DNA from: Isoetes taiwanensis | Lineage: Eukaryota; Streptophyta; Lycopodiopsida; Isoetales; Isoetaceae | Length of the DNA: 64,000 nt | NCBI GenBank assembly: GCA_021234155.1 | Contig: JAJEKV010000388.1 | Span: 62,001-126,000, forward strand | Direction: 5' to 3' | In this document: positions 49,496 to 61,118 of the stretch, one piece after another | Layout of the letters: each line of letters opens with the position of its first letter | How positions within the stretch are numbered: the stretch's first letter is position 1 | Translations under genes and position numbers: made by a program | Notes under the pieces: model-generated | Told to the model about the DNA's origin: nothing | What the model saw: the letters and a program-made list of their open reading frames with translations, nothing else | Database searches by the model: none

Positions 49496-50635
49496 TACTA
49501 TAGCAGCCAATCGGCTCCTCTCTTCTTCGTGACCCAATTCCGTTCTCCAACCGGAATTCGCCTCCAAGCTTTATAATACCCATTCGAAGTTCATCATGAG
49601 TCTACTATAGCCCGTAACCTACCGCCCATCCTTAGATTCGATCTAAATCATAGTTCTTTGACACGACTTTGGCAGCCGGGTCCCTTTTGTCCGATACAAA
49701 TTCATTTTGATCTCGTTATATATCAACAATACCCCGTGCTCATGAACGCCCCGGTCAAGGGTCCGATTCCTATATGCCCTTGGGAGCACCCAGTAATGAT
49801 GAGGCAATGTTATAGTTATGGAGTGTTTGAATTTTTGGCGAGATGAAGACTTTGAGCCAAAAACCGCAGAGAGCACTTTCAAACATATGAAAATTTTATG
49901 GGTGTCCGCTAAAGTTCCGAGATTGAATTGTTTAGTCTATTCTTTACCGCTATGAACAAGGGGTAATTGGACACCAAAATACATTAGTTATATTATAGTT
50001 TAAATATTAACATGGTGGCATGGCAAAATGCCATCGGATGAGGCCGATGGCGGCCAACAACTATCTCCCTTTCGTGCATTGCGGGGATAGAAAACACCAT
50101 CAAATCTGCCCGAGATTTCAATTGGTGTTTTGGCCCCTTGACTTCTCGATGACCCCATAGTTTAAAGGGTTTGGGAGAGTATTTAGAGGCAAGGCTTTAA
50201 AGGGAAGATTTCACAGAAGAAGAACTCGGTTATAGCCTTGTTGACCAATTTCCTCGATCAATTTTGAAAGAACCAGGGGTTCTTTGCACTGGTGGGGGAG
50301 TTTGGGACTTCGAGGGTGAGGTGATATAATGCACTAAATCCAGTGGGATGTGGGATTGGTTGTGGCAATCCAAAGTTCACTTCATTGATATGGCTTGAAT
50401 TAAAGACTAGGATTGCTACTTGGTTCACGTAAGGCGAAGTCTCTCTGAGAGTAACGCTCACCTTAAGCATTTGCAAAGTAATGAGCAATGTTGTAGTGGA
50501 GTCGGGACTTGGCACATTACAAAAATGTTGTCCTATTACGACGTCTATTACGACGTCCAGACGTCGTTTAGACGTCGATGAACATCGACAAAAGGTCGAT
50601 AAACGACGCCTATAACGACGTTTTGACGTCGTTCC
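49496..50635. repeat. Direct repeat X', right copy
   Basis: Right-hand copy of 40915-42062. It runs on without a break into the rest of the CACTA-like element, so it represents the uninterrupted arrangement. Its LTR start is mutated (CATTACTGGGTGC where the left copy has TGTTACAGGTGC). Confidence 0.9.
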
Positions 50636-50639
50636 ACGT

Positions 50640-50920
50640 CGTCTCAACGTCGTTATTCACGCCGCGAATCGCGGGCGCCGCGTTTACGGCCACACGGCAT
50701 CGCTGGAACCACGCTAACGCACACATGGCGACCACGCCGGCGGCCCGCCAGCGTCGGAATGGAGTTCGACGCGGTAAGCCACGCGGTTTGACATCGCCAA
50801 CGACGCCAAACGCGACACGTGGTAGCCACGCGGTAAGCGGCCAAATGACGGCGCTGCTGCTGCCGTTTGCCGACGCGGGTAGCCACATTACACGCCGTCG
50901 TTAACGACGTCGTACAAGAC
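50640..50920. other. CpG-rich block
   Basis: A strongly GC- and CpG-rich stretch inside an AT-rich neighbourhood, with repeated ACGCGGTAAGC and GACGACG/CGTCGT motifs. Open frames on both strands show no known domain. Confidence 0.6.
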
Positions 50921-51539
50921 GACGTTGCTTACGTGTATTAAAATTTTTTTTTATTTTTTTTCTTTTTATTTATTTTTTAATAAATTGAAAATAATAATAA
51001 TAATACATTTATTATGAATGAAGTTAATATATTTAATATTAAAGCCTATAAAATGAATTTAACCAATAAAAATATAAGATTTTAACGTCATTAAATGACG
51101 TCGCTTAAATATATTAAAAAAAATACAAAAATAAATGAAGCCCCAATTTTTTTAGCTAAATACATTAATCAATAAATTAAGCTAAATACATTAATCAATA
51201 CATTAAGCGTATTGAAAATTAAATGCTTACCTGGACAACGTACAAGGTGGCAAAGTTGTTTTGCACAAACAACGCATTTTGTTAGGAGTGTACATGCAAA
51301 ACAATAAATTCAATGATTAGTAAAATATTAGTATAAATAAACAACTTAAAAGAGTATTTTTATTAGCGTATTGAAAAAATTAAATCCTTACCTGGAAGAG
51401 GTGCCAAGTTGTTTTGCAAGAACAACACATTTTGCTAGGAGTGTATATGCAAAACAAAAAATTCAATGATTAGAAAGAAATAGTATAAAAAACTAATAAG
51501 GGAAAATTTTGGAAAGAAGAGGGTCTGCCTTTTAACCAC

Positions 51540-51810
51540 GCCTTCTTAGATGGGAAAAAAATTAGAAGAAGAATGGAAGAATTCAAGAAGAAAAGGCTAA
51601 GAAGAAGAGGAGGAACCCTAAAATGGGGAGGAAGAATAAGAAGAAGATGAATTAAAGAGGAGGATTAAGAGTAAAAATTTGAATAAGAGGAGGAAGAAGC
51701 AAAGATAAGAGGAGGAAGAATCAAGAAGAAGATGACAAAGGGAATGGAAGAATATGTATGGAAGAAGGATGCAAGAATGGAAGAAGAAGAATGAAGGTTG
51801 AAGGAAGAAC
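51540..51810 (+). repeat. Purine-rich (GAA/GAG) tract
   Basis: About 270 bases are dominated by GAAGAA, GAGGAGGAA and AAGAAG on the plus strand. Confidence 0.8.
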
Positions 51811-52404
51811 AAACAACAAATACAAAAGCCCTAAATCTACCCAAAAACAAGTTTAGATTCAAAAAACGAAGTCGGTTGATCCCGGCACATACCTTATGAA
51901 GCTTGTCTTACACTTAGAATAGACTCCAAAGTAGATCCGGCTAAAAATCGCCTCAAAAAACGCTCCTCCATAAGCTTTGCTTGCTCGAAAATAAGCGCGG
52001 GATTACCACTTTGTTTTCGATTTAAATCATTGTGTCGTCGTTTAACGACGCCGTGACATCGTTAAAACCACGACACAAAACGTTGTTGAACGACATTTTG
52101 TAACGACGCTTTTTGTTTGTTACGATTTACGACAAAAAAAAGGGGGTTTTTTTTTTTTTTGAATAGTATAGAATGCATGTTTATTTAACTGGATAGGGGT
52201 TTATTTGACTTGTTACACTGTTAAAGTTATGAAATATACCACCATGAGAATGTTCAATATTTTGTGGTACATCCGATTTGAGCTATGAGGTATATAATAC
52301 GATGATGATAACTAGTAATACCTTACCTGCTATGATAACTAATATCTATTATATATATCTATTATCATAACATATATATGTTCTTATGTTTGTAACACTC
52401 AATC

Positions 52405-52850
52405 CGACCGTTGATCCGGGATCCCTACGGGCCATTGGCTTTAACACCGCTGATCCGAGATCCTACAGCTCACGTGGCTTTGGGAGGTATCGTGCGGCCC
52501 AGATGCCTTGGGAGTTTGTTTGTAGACTAAATGTGCGATCCTAACGGTCCGTGTTGATTTGATCCCCGATCGCCGATCCGAGATCCTACGCTCACGTTGG
52601 TTTGGGACACATCCTCACGGTGCACATGGCTTGGGAGTTATATGTAATCGATCTAACGGTCCAGTTGCTCTTGATCCTCGGTCATCGATTCGAGATCGTG
52701 ACGGCTTTCGGTGGCTTGGCACATATCCTACGGTCCAGATGGCTTTGGGAATTATATGTAATAGATCATACGGCTCATATTGCTTTTATATGGTGAGATC
52801 TTGATCGTTGATCGAGTCTAAGATCCTAAGGCTCATGTTGAATGCTCGTC
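52405..52850. repeat. Degenerate tandem repeat, 113-126-bp unit
   Basis: GATCCGAGATCCTAC-like starts recur at about 52449, 52575, 52688 and 52808. Each is followed by GTGGCTTTGGG and, in most, GGAGTTATATGTAAT plus CTAACGGTCC. There are about three and a half copies. Confidence 0.75.
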
Positions 52851-52879
52851 CCTTAAGGAAAGACTTTAGAAATTTTTTA

Positions 52880-52960
52880 TGTTATTGGAGGGATTCGAAC
52901 CCTGGACCTCAACCCCCCAAACCCCCCACTCTAACCACTAGACCAAGCATTAGTTCTATG
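52880..52960 (-). ncRNA. tRNA-like pol III promoter, SINE head or tRNA relic
   Basis: On minus, an A-box match TGGTCTAGTGG (52935-52945) and a perfect B-box GGTTCGAATCC (52891-52901) lie 33 bases apart, and the text in between could be a degraded tRNA anticodon region. The would-be acceptor arms do not pair, so it is not a functional tRNA. It is most likely the head of a tRNA-derived SINE or a decayed tRNA gene. Confidence 0.6.
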
Positions 52961-53842
52961 AATAATTTTTTGTTTCAAATATACTTAAGGGTAATTTTCT
53001 AATTAAGATAAAATAGAATATAGTATTTTAGATAGTTCTAATAAATTCTAATAAGTTCTAGAATGTAGGGGAATCTTCGGAACATGCAATCTATAAGAAT
53101 CTTCATAAAATCTAAAGGAATCTACATAGAATCTCAGAGAATTTGCATGAAATGTAATAAAATCTAAGGGAATCTCATAAAATGTAAGCAAGTGTAAGCA
53201 TATCTACGGGAATCTCGTGGAATTTGAGGGGAATCTAAGAGAATCTTCATAAATCATAGAGAATCGAGGGTAATCTTGATACGATCGAAGGGTATCTCGC
53301 AAAGTTTAAGAGAATGCAAGAAATTCTCATAAAATCTAATGCATTCTTGGAGAACCAAAGGAATCTTCATATAGTCTAAGCGAGGAATGTCATAGAATTA
53401 AAGGGGAATCTAGGAGAATCTTCATAACATCAAATCCAAAAGAATCTCAACTTGCACCGTAGAAACATGCTAAAATTAGAACTTGCACTATTGGAACATG
53501 CACCGTAGGCCGTGTTAAATTTCTTGTATATATATACAATTATATTATGGGTCCTATGGGGGGGTGAAACTAGGTAGAGATTCATCCTGGCCATCAATTT
53601 TCTGAGGTGTCGCGATAATGGCCCTTGGATTTGATGGGGGGGCATGCATGGGGCATGCACCCCATCCCCGGTGGGCCGACGGGGCACGCGAGAAATCGTG
53701 GGCCTTTTGATTTTAAGCCTAAGGAAGGTGCAAGGAAATTGTTGGTAAAGATTGATCTCTACCGGCCCATCTTTGAGATGGATCGGTCGGTGACAATGAC
53801 ACTTCAATCAACCCCAAGCAGCCCCCTTTATTTGAGGCTTTT

Positions 53843-53928
53843 GATGTGAGCCGTTAGATCTAGGGATTCAATTGGGGCATATTATGATGTGAGCCGTTAG
53901 ATCTAGGGATTCAATTGGGGCATATTAT
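53843..53928. repeat. Perfect 43-bp tandem duplication
   Basis: Units 53843-53885 and 53886-53928 are identical. Confidence 0.95.
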
Positions 53929-54586
53929 GTAGACCGTCCATCCTTGAAATTAGGGCATTTTTCTTCAATAATTTATTTAGTGTAATTAATGCCTTGTTAT
54001 AAGTTGGCAAAGAAAAATTAATGACACAAATACAAAGCTTCCACTAAACCTCTACGAAAGAGACATTTATTAGATTCAAATTCAAGGTGTTGAGGCAAGG
54101 TCCGTCTTCTTGGACATGCCGGATATGGCTTTTCCTTCCGACAGCTCCCTTTGCATAATGGAGGCCTTTTAACCGCAAAATCAAGGTGTCCGTTCTTACT
54201 TTTTTTTCCTCCAACAAACGAGCACAACAACCTTTCATTAGATTCAAGATGTTCTTCCCTCATTTGCAAAGATGTAGCTCATAGAATACTCATAGCTTCA
54301 TGATGTAAGCATATTTTTACCACTTTGTGCTTTACTGGAAGACCCGAGATTTCATTTTGTCTTTTAATTGTTGGAATGTGGAAGAATTAACTAAAACGGC
54401 AGACTCTTGGATGGGAATGAAAAAATTTGTATTTTTAATTTTGTGGAAGCGTGTTCTTTGCGAGATCATATAAAAGTGCAAGCGGGTTCCAAAGAATGTA
54501 TGCAACCGATTTGTCGACATTGGCGGGGGTGCTGCAGCGGCGGAGGGGATTCGTAGATCATTGGCAGCTTGGACTGGATTGAATAC

Positions 54587-54660
54587 CTAGTTCATCGTCT
54601 GAAGCTTCAAGCAGATAGCTCAAATCTACCTGATTACTTTTCACGGGCATATTTTCTGCT
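54587..54660 (-). pseudogene. Exon-like segment with conserved-looking acidic motif
   Basis: A good acceptor (TTATTTCAG) at 54661-54669 and a possible donor (CTAG|GTATTC) at 54587 bound a 74-nt segment. It reads AENMPVKSNQVDLSYLLEAS followed by DDELG. The motif looks constrained and protein-like, but I cannot name the family. Reading on past the donor meets a stop 9 codons later. No neighbouring exons were identified, so it may be a gene fragment. Confidence 0.35.
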
Positions 54661-55096
54661 CTGAAATAACCACATTTGTAAGAGCAACTAATTGCACAAG
54701 TACATTGATTATATCGCCCTTCACAATAGACATATTGCATAGTTTAATATAATTGAATCATGGTGTACATACATCCTTGAGCACATCATGCAACATTTGT
54801 GTACCCCTAATAAAAAAGTTGAGTTAATGTCCAATATGCAATAAACATATAATTTGTTGCCAAGGATAATTAGACATTGATATACTTTTCTATTTTGCTA
54901 CCAACATACGCAGCCTTTATTAGACATTGTTGTAGAAGTACTTATATGATTTTGCTAGAAGAATTTATCATTTAGCTTTTGTCACGTATTTGCATAGTTT
55001 TATAGACGTACTGGTTAATACTTTTGCCTTTGGCTTCTTCAGCTGACTTCTTTAGCAATTTATATGTGATGTTGAGTCTTAATAATCACACTTTAT

Positions 55097-55420
55097 TTGT
55101 CTTTCAGGTTATTTTTGGTATGTACAAAATTTGCCATCATATATGGATGCCTAGAATTTACCAATTCCAACAATTTAAAGATTCCAAAAGGAGGACCATT
55201 ATGGATTGGAAGACAAGCTTTCAAAGATGGCACTTCCAATCGGCCTTTCAATCATTTTTATTCTGTAAATGAAGAAATTCTAATAAATAGTGGTGAACTT
55301 ATGACTGCTAGAAATTCTAATAAACAATGGTGTGCTTCATCAATGGGATTATTACTTCACCATAGGATTATTATACTTGAATTCGATTTGAGCAAAAAAA
55401 AATTTGGGATTTACCTATGA
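55097..55420 (+). CDS. Unassigned 107-codon open frame
   Basis: An uninterrupted plus-strand frame containing IPKGGPLWIGRQAF, FYSVNEEILI and IILEFDLSKKKFGIYL. The last part recalls an F-box-associated repeat, but this is only a resemblance. It may be a fragment of a larger spliced or decayed gene. Confidence 0.25.
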   Translation: MSFRLFLVCTKFAIIYGCLEFTNSNNLKIPKGGPLWIGRQAFKDGTSNRPFNHFYSVNEEILINSGELMTARNSNKQWCASSMGLLLHHRIIILEFDLSKKKFGIYL

Positions 55421-55429
55421 CTATACGTT

Positions 55430-56300
55430 AAGAAGAAGACTGCTAAATTGTACGAAATTATATGGCAATATCGACCAATTGAACTTCCAGTATGAGTTCT
55501 TCTAACAACTTTTGACACTCAACTTTAGATACTGAACCTTTTAAGCTTGAATTTTACTCTCCGATCTTAGTAAACCATTTCTCATAAATCCATTGATAGT
55601 ACAAAAACTTGTATATATCATAATATATATAAAATTACTTTGGATGCCCCCATGAAATAGATCGTCTATATATTTAAATCAATCCAGGCCGTTTGTTTTG
55701 GGGAGTTTGAGGTGGCACACCTTTGGCATGTATTTGCATGCATGGGGCATGTCGCACATCTGGAGACCGTCGGATCAAAAGGGGCAAGTGATATCCTAGC
55801 CGTTGAATGTGGTTGGAAGGTGATTTAATGGTTGCATTAAATGATTGCAGAATTGGGGCATGAAATCTTGACCCTTAAAATTGAGGCTATTGTTGGCCAG
55901 TCGATTAAAAGCAAAGATAAGCCAACATTTAATGGTATTTGACAGGTGGCATACCTATTTATTTAACTTTATATAAAAAAAGGACAATTAATTCTCGAAA
56001 TTCTCATCACGGGGCAGCGTAGAAAATTTTGAACGATTCTGGGATTCCGAGGTTAGGAGCTCGTCGCCACTTTGATAATTGGGTTTTGATGGAGCTTTTA
56101 GGTATGTGGATGGAAGCTTTTGTGGAATGTGGAAAGGGAAACGGTTGTGGCTTGCTCTGTTAGATTCGTGGTTCAGATAATAACGTCGGAAAGGAGCTAA
56201 AAGAGTTACTAACTGTTTAATCCTATTTCCAGGTGCTATGTGGCCGAAATGTGCCTAATTTGTGGCGCCAAAATTGGCTTCTGCATGAACCGGCTGTTTC
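55430..56300. other. Intergenic, nothing firm
   Basis: A segment at about 55690-55880 (GCATGCATGGGGCATG and following) resembles one at about 53630-53940, suggesting two copies of an unknown repeat. Confidence 0.4.
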
Positions 56301-56400
56301 CTATTCTACAGAGCAAATATCAGATGAGATAAATCGATGCTGAAAGCGGATATGCTGGATTTGGGCCATATACGATTTTGTCTGGTTTGAAAAGATACTG

Positions 56401-57125
56401 TCAGTTTGATTTTCGATGTGTCTGTGGATCATTCTTGAGAAATGAGAAGGTATCATCTGCATATTGAAGGATGCTGAGGAAGCTAGAGCTATTAGGAATT
56501 TTAAGGCCAATGATCTTACTATTTTCTTGGTGATGCAGGATAGCTCTAGTCAGCAATTCAATAACCATGATAAAGAGATAAGGAGCAAGAGGGCAACCTT
56601 GTCTGACACCTTTTGCAAGAGAGAAAAAAGGGCCAGGACATCCATTAATCAAAATAGTCGAGGTTGCTCTTTGATTCAATCCCAGAATAAGACTGATAAG
56701 AGAAGCAAAAAGGCCAAGCTTTATTATAGCAAAGGCAATGAAGTCCCACCTAATTGTATCAAAAGCCATTTTGAAATCAAGCTTAGCAAGATGCAATTCT
56801 GATTAGAGAGTTTATTCCAATGAAAGCCTTCCATGGCAGCAATATAATTTTCTAGGATGAATTTATTAGGAAGAACAGCAGATTGATTCAAATTAATGCA
56901 ATTCTGCAGATAATCCTTGATTCTAAGAGCAATGATTTTGACATAAATTTTGTAAGTAGAGTTTGTTAAAGAAATTGGTCTCCAATCAGACATAGAATTA
57001 GGCTTATCAATCTTTGGAATCAAAGTAATGAAACCACTAGCAATTGAGGGATGAAGGTAACCAGAAAACCAAAAGCCTTTAATAAAAGCCATGAAATCAT
57101 GCTTCATAATATCCCAGAAATGCAA
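56401..57125 (-). pseudogene. L1 reverse transcriptase
   Basis: Reads FITLIPKIDKPNSMSDWRPI (about 57000-57060), DYLQNCINLNQSAVLP, LAKLDFKMAFDTIRWDF (catalytic Asp of motif A), AKGVRQGCPLAPYLFIMVIE and LQYADDTFSFLKND (YADD box, about 56435-56475). A frame change near 56735-56800 separates the two halves. It would copy LINE RNA at a nicked target. Confidence 0.9.
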
Positions 57126-57215
57126 ATAAAATTCAGGGGGGAATCCATCTGGACCAGGGGATTTTTCATACTTGAAGCTCTTAAGAACACCATAGATTTC
57201 TTCAATAGAGGGAAT

Positions 57216-57662
57216 TTAAATCATATTATTATCAATCACAGGAGGGACAGATGGGATGATTCTATTAATAAGATAATGGAAATTGTTTGCTCTAGAAATA
57301 TCAGTGGCATCCCTTGTATTGTTATTAGCAAAAAGATTTGAATAGCTTGAGGAAAAGAAGACTGGTATGTCATTTGGGTTCTTGAGAATATTTCTAGAAC
57401 TATCTTTGACTTCAGTTATAGAATTTTTAGTTTGCCTAGATTTGGCAACTCTGTAAAAGAATTTAGTAGATCCAGAGTCCATGTCATTTGCATACTTGAT
57501 TTTGCATCTAATGGCTGCACCTTTGGCTTCAATCTCTTCAATGAGTTTGATTTTTCTCTCCATATCTTCCTCTTTACTATGCAGAATAGAGTGTAAAGGA
57601 TCAGTTTGAAGAGCAATTCTGATATCTCTCATTTGTTGAGTTAAGGCATTTTTTTCTAGCAA
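57216..57662 (-). pseudogene. L1 ORF2 linker between endonuclease and RT
   Basis: Open over 148 codons. Contains DMDSGSTKFFYRVAKSRQTK and a Lys/Glu-rich helical part, the usual segment before the L1 RT (the GDxNTKFFH-like block). Confidence 0.85.
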
Positions 57663-57689
57663 TTTCTCTTTGTGAACTTTGAAAGACCA

Positions 57690-58609
57690 TCATTTGATCC
57701 AAGATTTAGAAGTTTTTATGTTGGAATAAAAGTGTTTCATGGAATTGGAATCTTGAATTCGGGGGAGATTAGAATAGAAATCTCTGAATTGGCCACAAAA
57801 GGAAGTGGAGTTCAAGAGACTAGTATTGAACTTGTAAGGAACATTTCCAGCACGAGGAATAGCAGTTTGATGGTTGGTACAAGGGAATTGAGGTTGGTGA
57901 TCATAAATAGATATAGATTCGTCACTGATCACAAAAGCACATTTAAATAAAACCTATCCATGGCACAATAGACTCCCAGAAAATGATATCAGACACATTT
58001 AAATAAAACCTATCCAGGGACAGTAGACTCTGGCATCACATTTCCTTTTGTTAGTCCATGTGTAATTGGCAGTAGAGGAAGGAATAAGGATGAAAGAATT
58101 ATCATCAATCAAATTCTGCCAATTAAATTTCTCCAGTCTTGTCATATTAATCTTGCTTCCCAAATTTTTATCCCAATTTGGAGTATTGTTGAAATCTCCT
58201 CCCATGATCCAATCATTGATACAATGATTTTTAATCCAATTGTTGATCTCAATCCAAAGGCCTTCCCTTTCTTTAGGTCTGGTGGAAGCATAAATATTAA
58301 TGATTCCAAACTTATTTTCTTGGAAGTTGAAGACAGTGGCCTGCCACATATTGTTTGGACTATTAAAATAGTCTAAGTTTTGGATGTTCTTCCAAATCAT
58401 ATAGATACCTCCCGAGGTACCATTGGACCTATCCAAATAGAAGAACTTTCAGGAATAATCCAGTCCCCTAAGTTTGCATATTCAAATTTTTGGAGCTTAA
58501 GTTCTTGCAAGAGAATAATGTCAGCATTATAAGATTTTAATTGGGAGATAACTCCTCTTCTTTTTAGGGCACCGTTTATGCCTCTAAGGTTCCAGGAGAT
58601 AATCTTCAT
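57690..58609 (-). pseudogene. L1 endonuclease domain
   Basis: Starts MKIISWNLRGINGALKRRGV at 58609 (the SWNxRG motif), then ADIILLQELKL (catalytic Glu in QE). A frame change near 58430 leads to SGGIYMIWKN, then WIMGGDFNNTPNWD (GDFN) and a DHQPQF segment (SDH-like, Ser replaced by Tyr) at about 57900. A 38-bp segment is repeated at 57938-57975 and 57994-58031 inside the domain. Confidence 0.9.
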
Positions 58610-59230
58610 TTAGAGCAAAGGAAGAAGAAAAACAAGGAGAAAGGAGGATTAGTTAGCCTTGGACCTTTTCACTCTTTTTTCCCTTTTATTTTTGCTTCTA
58701 GTATTACAAGCATAAGCATTTATAGGAGTAGAAATGATATTTAGCTTTCTTGGAATTTTCCATAGTTTTAATTTTATCAGCAGGATGAAAGCTATTTAGA
58801 TAAAGTTCTTGATCCCAATTGTTCTTATCCTTGTGTCCACTATTTTTCTTTATTAATATCATCAAAATCACTCTTATAGTCAGAAGAAACACCATCAGGA
58901 AGAAATTCAAATAGCTTATTAGTTGGAGTTCTTATTTGAGAGTCATCAGTAATATTTTTCATATTAGCAGCAATATTTAAAGAAGAATTATGATTTATAG
59001 GATTAAGAACTTGCCTGGAAAAGAGGTCCTCGGTTTTCTCTGAATTTCCAGATTCCTTCACTATTGTCCCTTCTGGAGTTTCAGGGACATATTCAATATC
59101 AACCATGAGCTGATTTTTTTTTGTAATACGATTTTCAACCCTTGTACTACGTGCAAGTGATTCTTCTCTTAAAGTGCCTTTTTCGGATATATATTTCCTT
59201 CAAGTTATTATGACCATTTGTTTCATTGAC

Positions 59231-60636
59231 TTAAAAGTCAATTGTGGATAGCTGCATGGCAATGTCTTTGGAAATGGTAATGTTCTTATGGGAGGGGCTA
59301 GTTAATGGATCAGGGAAAGACAAGTCAATGAGATCAATGAAACTTGAGGGTATAATCTTTTTATTTGGACTGTGGGGTTTTGGAATGGGAACATGGTCAG
59401 GATCAAGAAAGTCTCGAGCCTCATTTTGTGAATGCATTTGATCAATGTGGTCTGCAAAATTATTAGCACAAACAGCAAATTGATTAGAACAATCAATTAC
59501 CTCCTCATCATCCTCAGAAGATGACGTAGAATTTTTGCCTCTTTTGGAGTTGACTTGGCTCCCCTTCTTATTGACATGCGTACTTGAAGAAAGAGGGGAT
59601 TGTGTCTTCTTGGCTTGCATCTCCGTATGAACCATAATTCCTGTTGAGGTAGAAGGTTTATAGCCACCAGCATTCTGGAAATTTTTATTGGATACAGTGG
59701 AAGCATCTTCTTCAGAAACCATATAGCCTTTGCTTTTGTTTAACTCATTAGATTTTAATGAGTATTTGTTCTGAATTTCCTTAGTTAATGAGTCTCTCGT
59801 GCCTTTGACAGGTTGCCAGACTGTTGAAGATGAAGGCCAACTTGGATTTTGATGAAGAGAAAAGGACCTGCTATTGGATAGTGACTTTGAATCTCTTGCA
59901 ATCCGAAATAATGTGGAATGGAGATCCAAATTTTGATTGCTATCAAATGTGACCTTAGCTTTCCCTTTCAATCTATATCTTTCATCATCAGTCAACTGAG
60001 TTGTAGTGGTAGATTTATTTGCAATAGTACTTTTACTTTGCAAGGTTGGATATTTTTGTCTCTCTCTTTCTAGTTTCTTCCTTGTAATTCTTTTTGCACC
60101 ACCATTAACTCTGGTCCCAGTGAAATTGGACTCTTTATCCCTAGTGCTATTTCTGTCGGTATCAATGCCACATCTCACATCTTTAGATACTTCCTTTTCT
60201 ACTACATCCACAGAGTTATTCCTTGTCTTGCAATCAGCATACCAAAAATGTCTAGCTAAACATCTGTTGCAATTTCGGGTAGACCAGCCCATCTTAATTC
60301 TAAAACTGCTTTTTGGCCAAAGCAATCAGTGAAGGGAATAGTAGATGGAATGACTTTGGATAAATCAAGTTGGACATATGCAACAGATGGCTTATAAGGA
60401 GCATAGACAGTAGAAACATAAGTACCAATGGAATTAAACAAGGATTTGAAGGAATCTTCATTCCAGTAAATTGGGCTAAGGTCATAGAGAGAGGTGGATG
60501 CCACACAATAATTATTCAGATCAGAGATTGAGATCCTGGGATTCCATTTAATGAAGGAATTATAATAATTTCCAAATACCACGGTACCACTGTGAAGGAG
60601 AAAATTTGTAGATCCCTGATTACCACATTCTACCAT
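59231..60636 (-). pseudogene. L1 ORF1: DUF4283-like domain, zinc knuckle, long tail
   Basis: The N-terminal half (60256-60636) reads LYDLSPIYWNEDSFKSLFNS and matches the DUF4283/RRM-like pattern of plant L1 ORF1. A frame change at about 60290 leads to a knuckle-like CNRCLARHFWYADC (C-x2-C-x3-H-x5-C; the usual spacing is C-x2-C-x4-H-x4-C). The rest (59231-60325, 364 codons open) is a Ser/Thr/Asn-rich, charged tail with an acidic SSSEDDEE cluster. It would bind the LINE RNA. Confidence 0.8.
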
Positions 60637-60902
60637 GATAAATGGGTAGTTTAACCAGTAAACAACATTAATTGAAAGGCCTTCTTGCAGGGAAAGGAGA
60701 TGAGACTAGAGATTAGCAATACTGACTCTCGTTTTGTCAATTTTCAAGACAACAGCCTAATTTGAAAGATATTAATCATTTTTCAAAGACCATAGGGGAG
60801 TTTAAGTAAATACCATGAACAATGGCAAGTTTGGAGTTCATTTGGGGTCGCTCATATTGAAGAAGAATTTCATCCTGCATCAGAGCGAATTTCATTTACA
60901 AG

Positions 60903-61118
60903 TCAAGGCAATCCATAAGGCTCAGGGATCCCAGTGCTTGGATCAATTGTGGGAGTAAAGCCATGCAAGTTTGGATCTTTGGAGTAATTATCCCAAACCA
61001 GCATGTGATCAGACAAGGGATCCATCAGATTGTTTTTGCAGAGAGTAAGATCTCCGAATTTTTCAAAAGGTATGAAATTGGAGCTCTTGGAGGAGATTTC
61101 CTTCAAGTTTGAGAGCAA
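60903..61118 (-). pseudogene. Likely N-terminal part of L1 ORF1
   Basis: A 71-codon frame upstream of ORF1 reads FIPFEKFGDLTLCKNNLMDP and ends GIPEPYGLP. It is separated from ORF1 by stops. Membership of the LINE is inferred from position. Confidence 0.4.

Larger units (their letters stand above)
50513..52140 (+). mobile_element. CACTA-like non-autonomous element
   Basis: Begins CACATTACAAAAATG, a one-change form of the CACTA end seen at 41942. Both ends carry dense ACGACG/CGTCGT motifs (50530-50660 and about 52030-52130), as in CACTA subterminal regions. The interior has a CpG-rich block (50640-50920), an AT-rich stretch and a purine-rich tract, with no transposase. A matching right terminus (TTTTTGTAGTG) is not visible, so the right end is approximate. 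Confidence 0.5.

Noticed and set aside
50578-50904. Plus-strand frame of 108 codons in the CpG-rich block
   Set aside because: High GC alone keeps frames open on both strands here; the composition is low-complexity and no motif is present.
51618-51862. Phe/Ser/Leu-rich minus frames
   Set aside because: Translation of the complement of a GAA/GAG tract, not a membrane protein.
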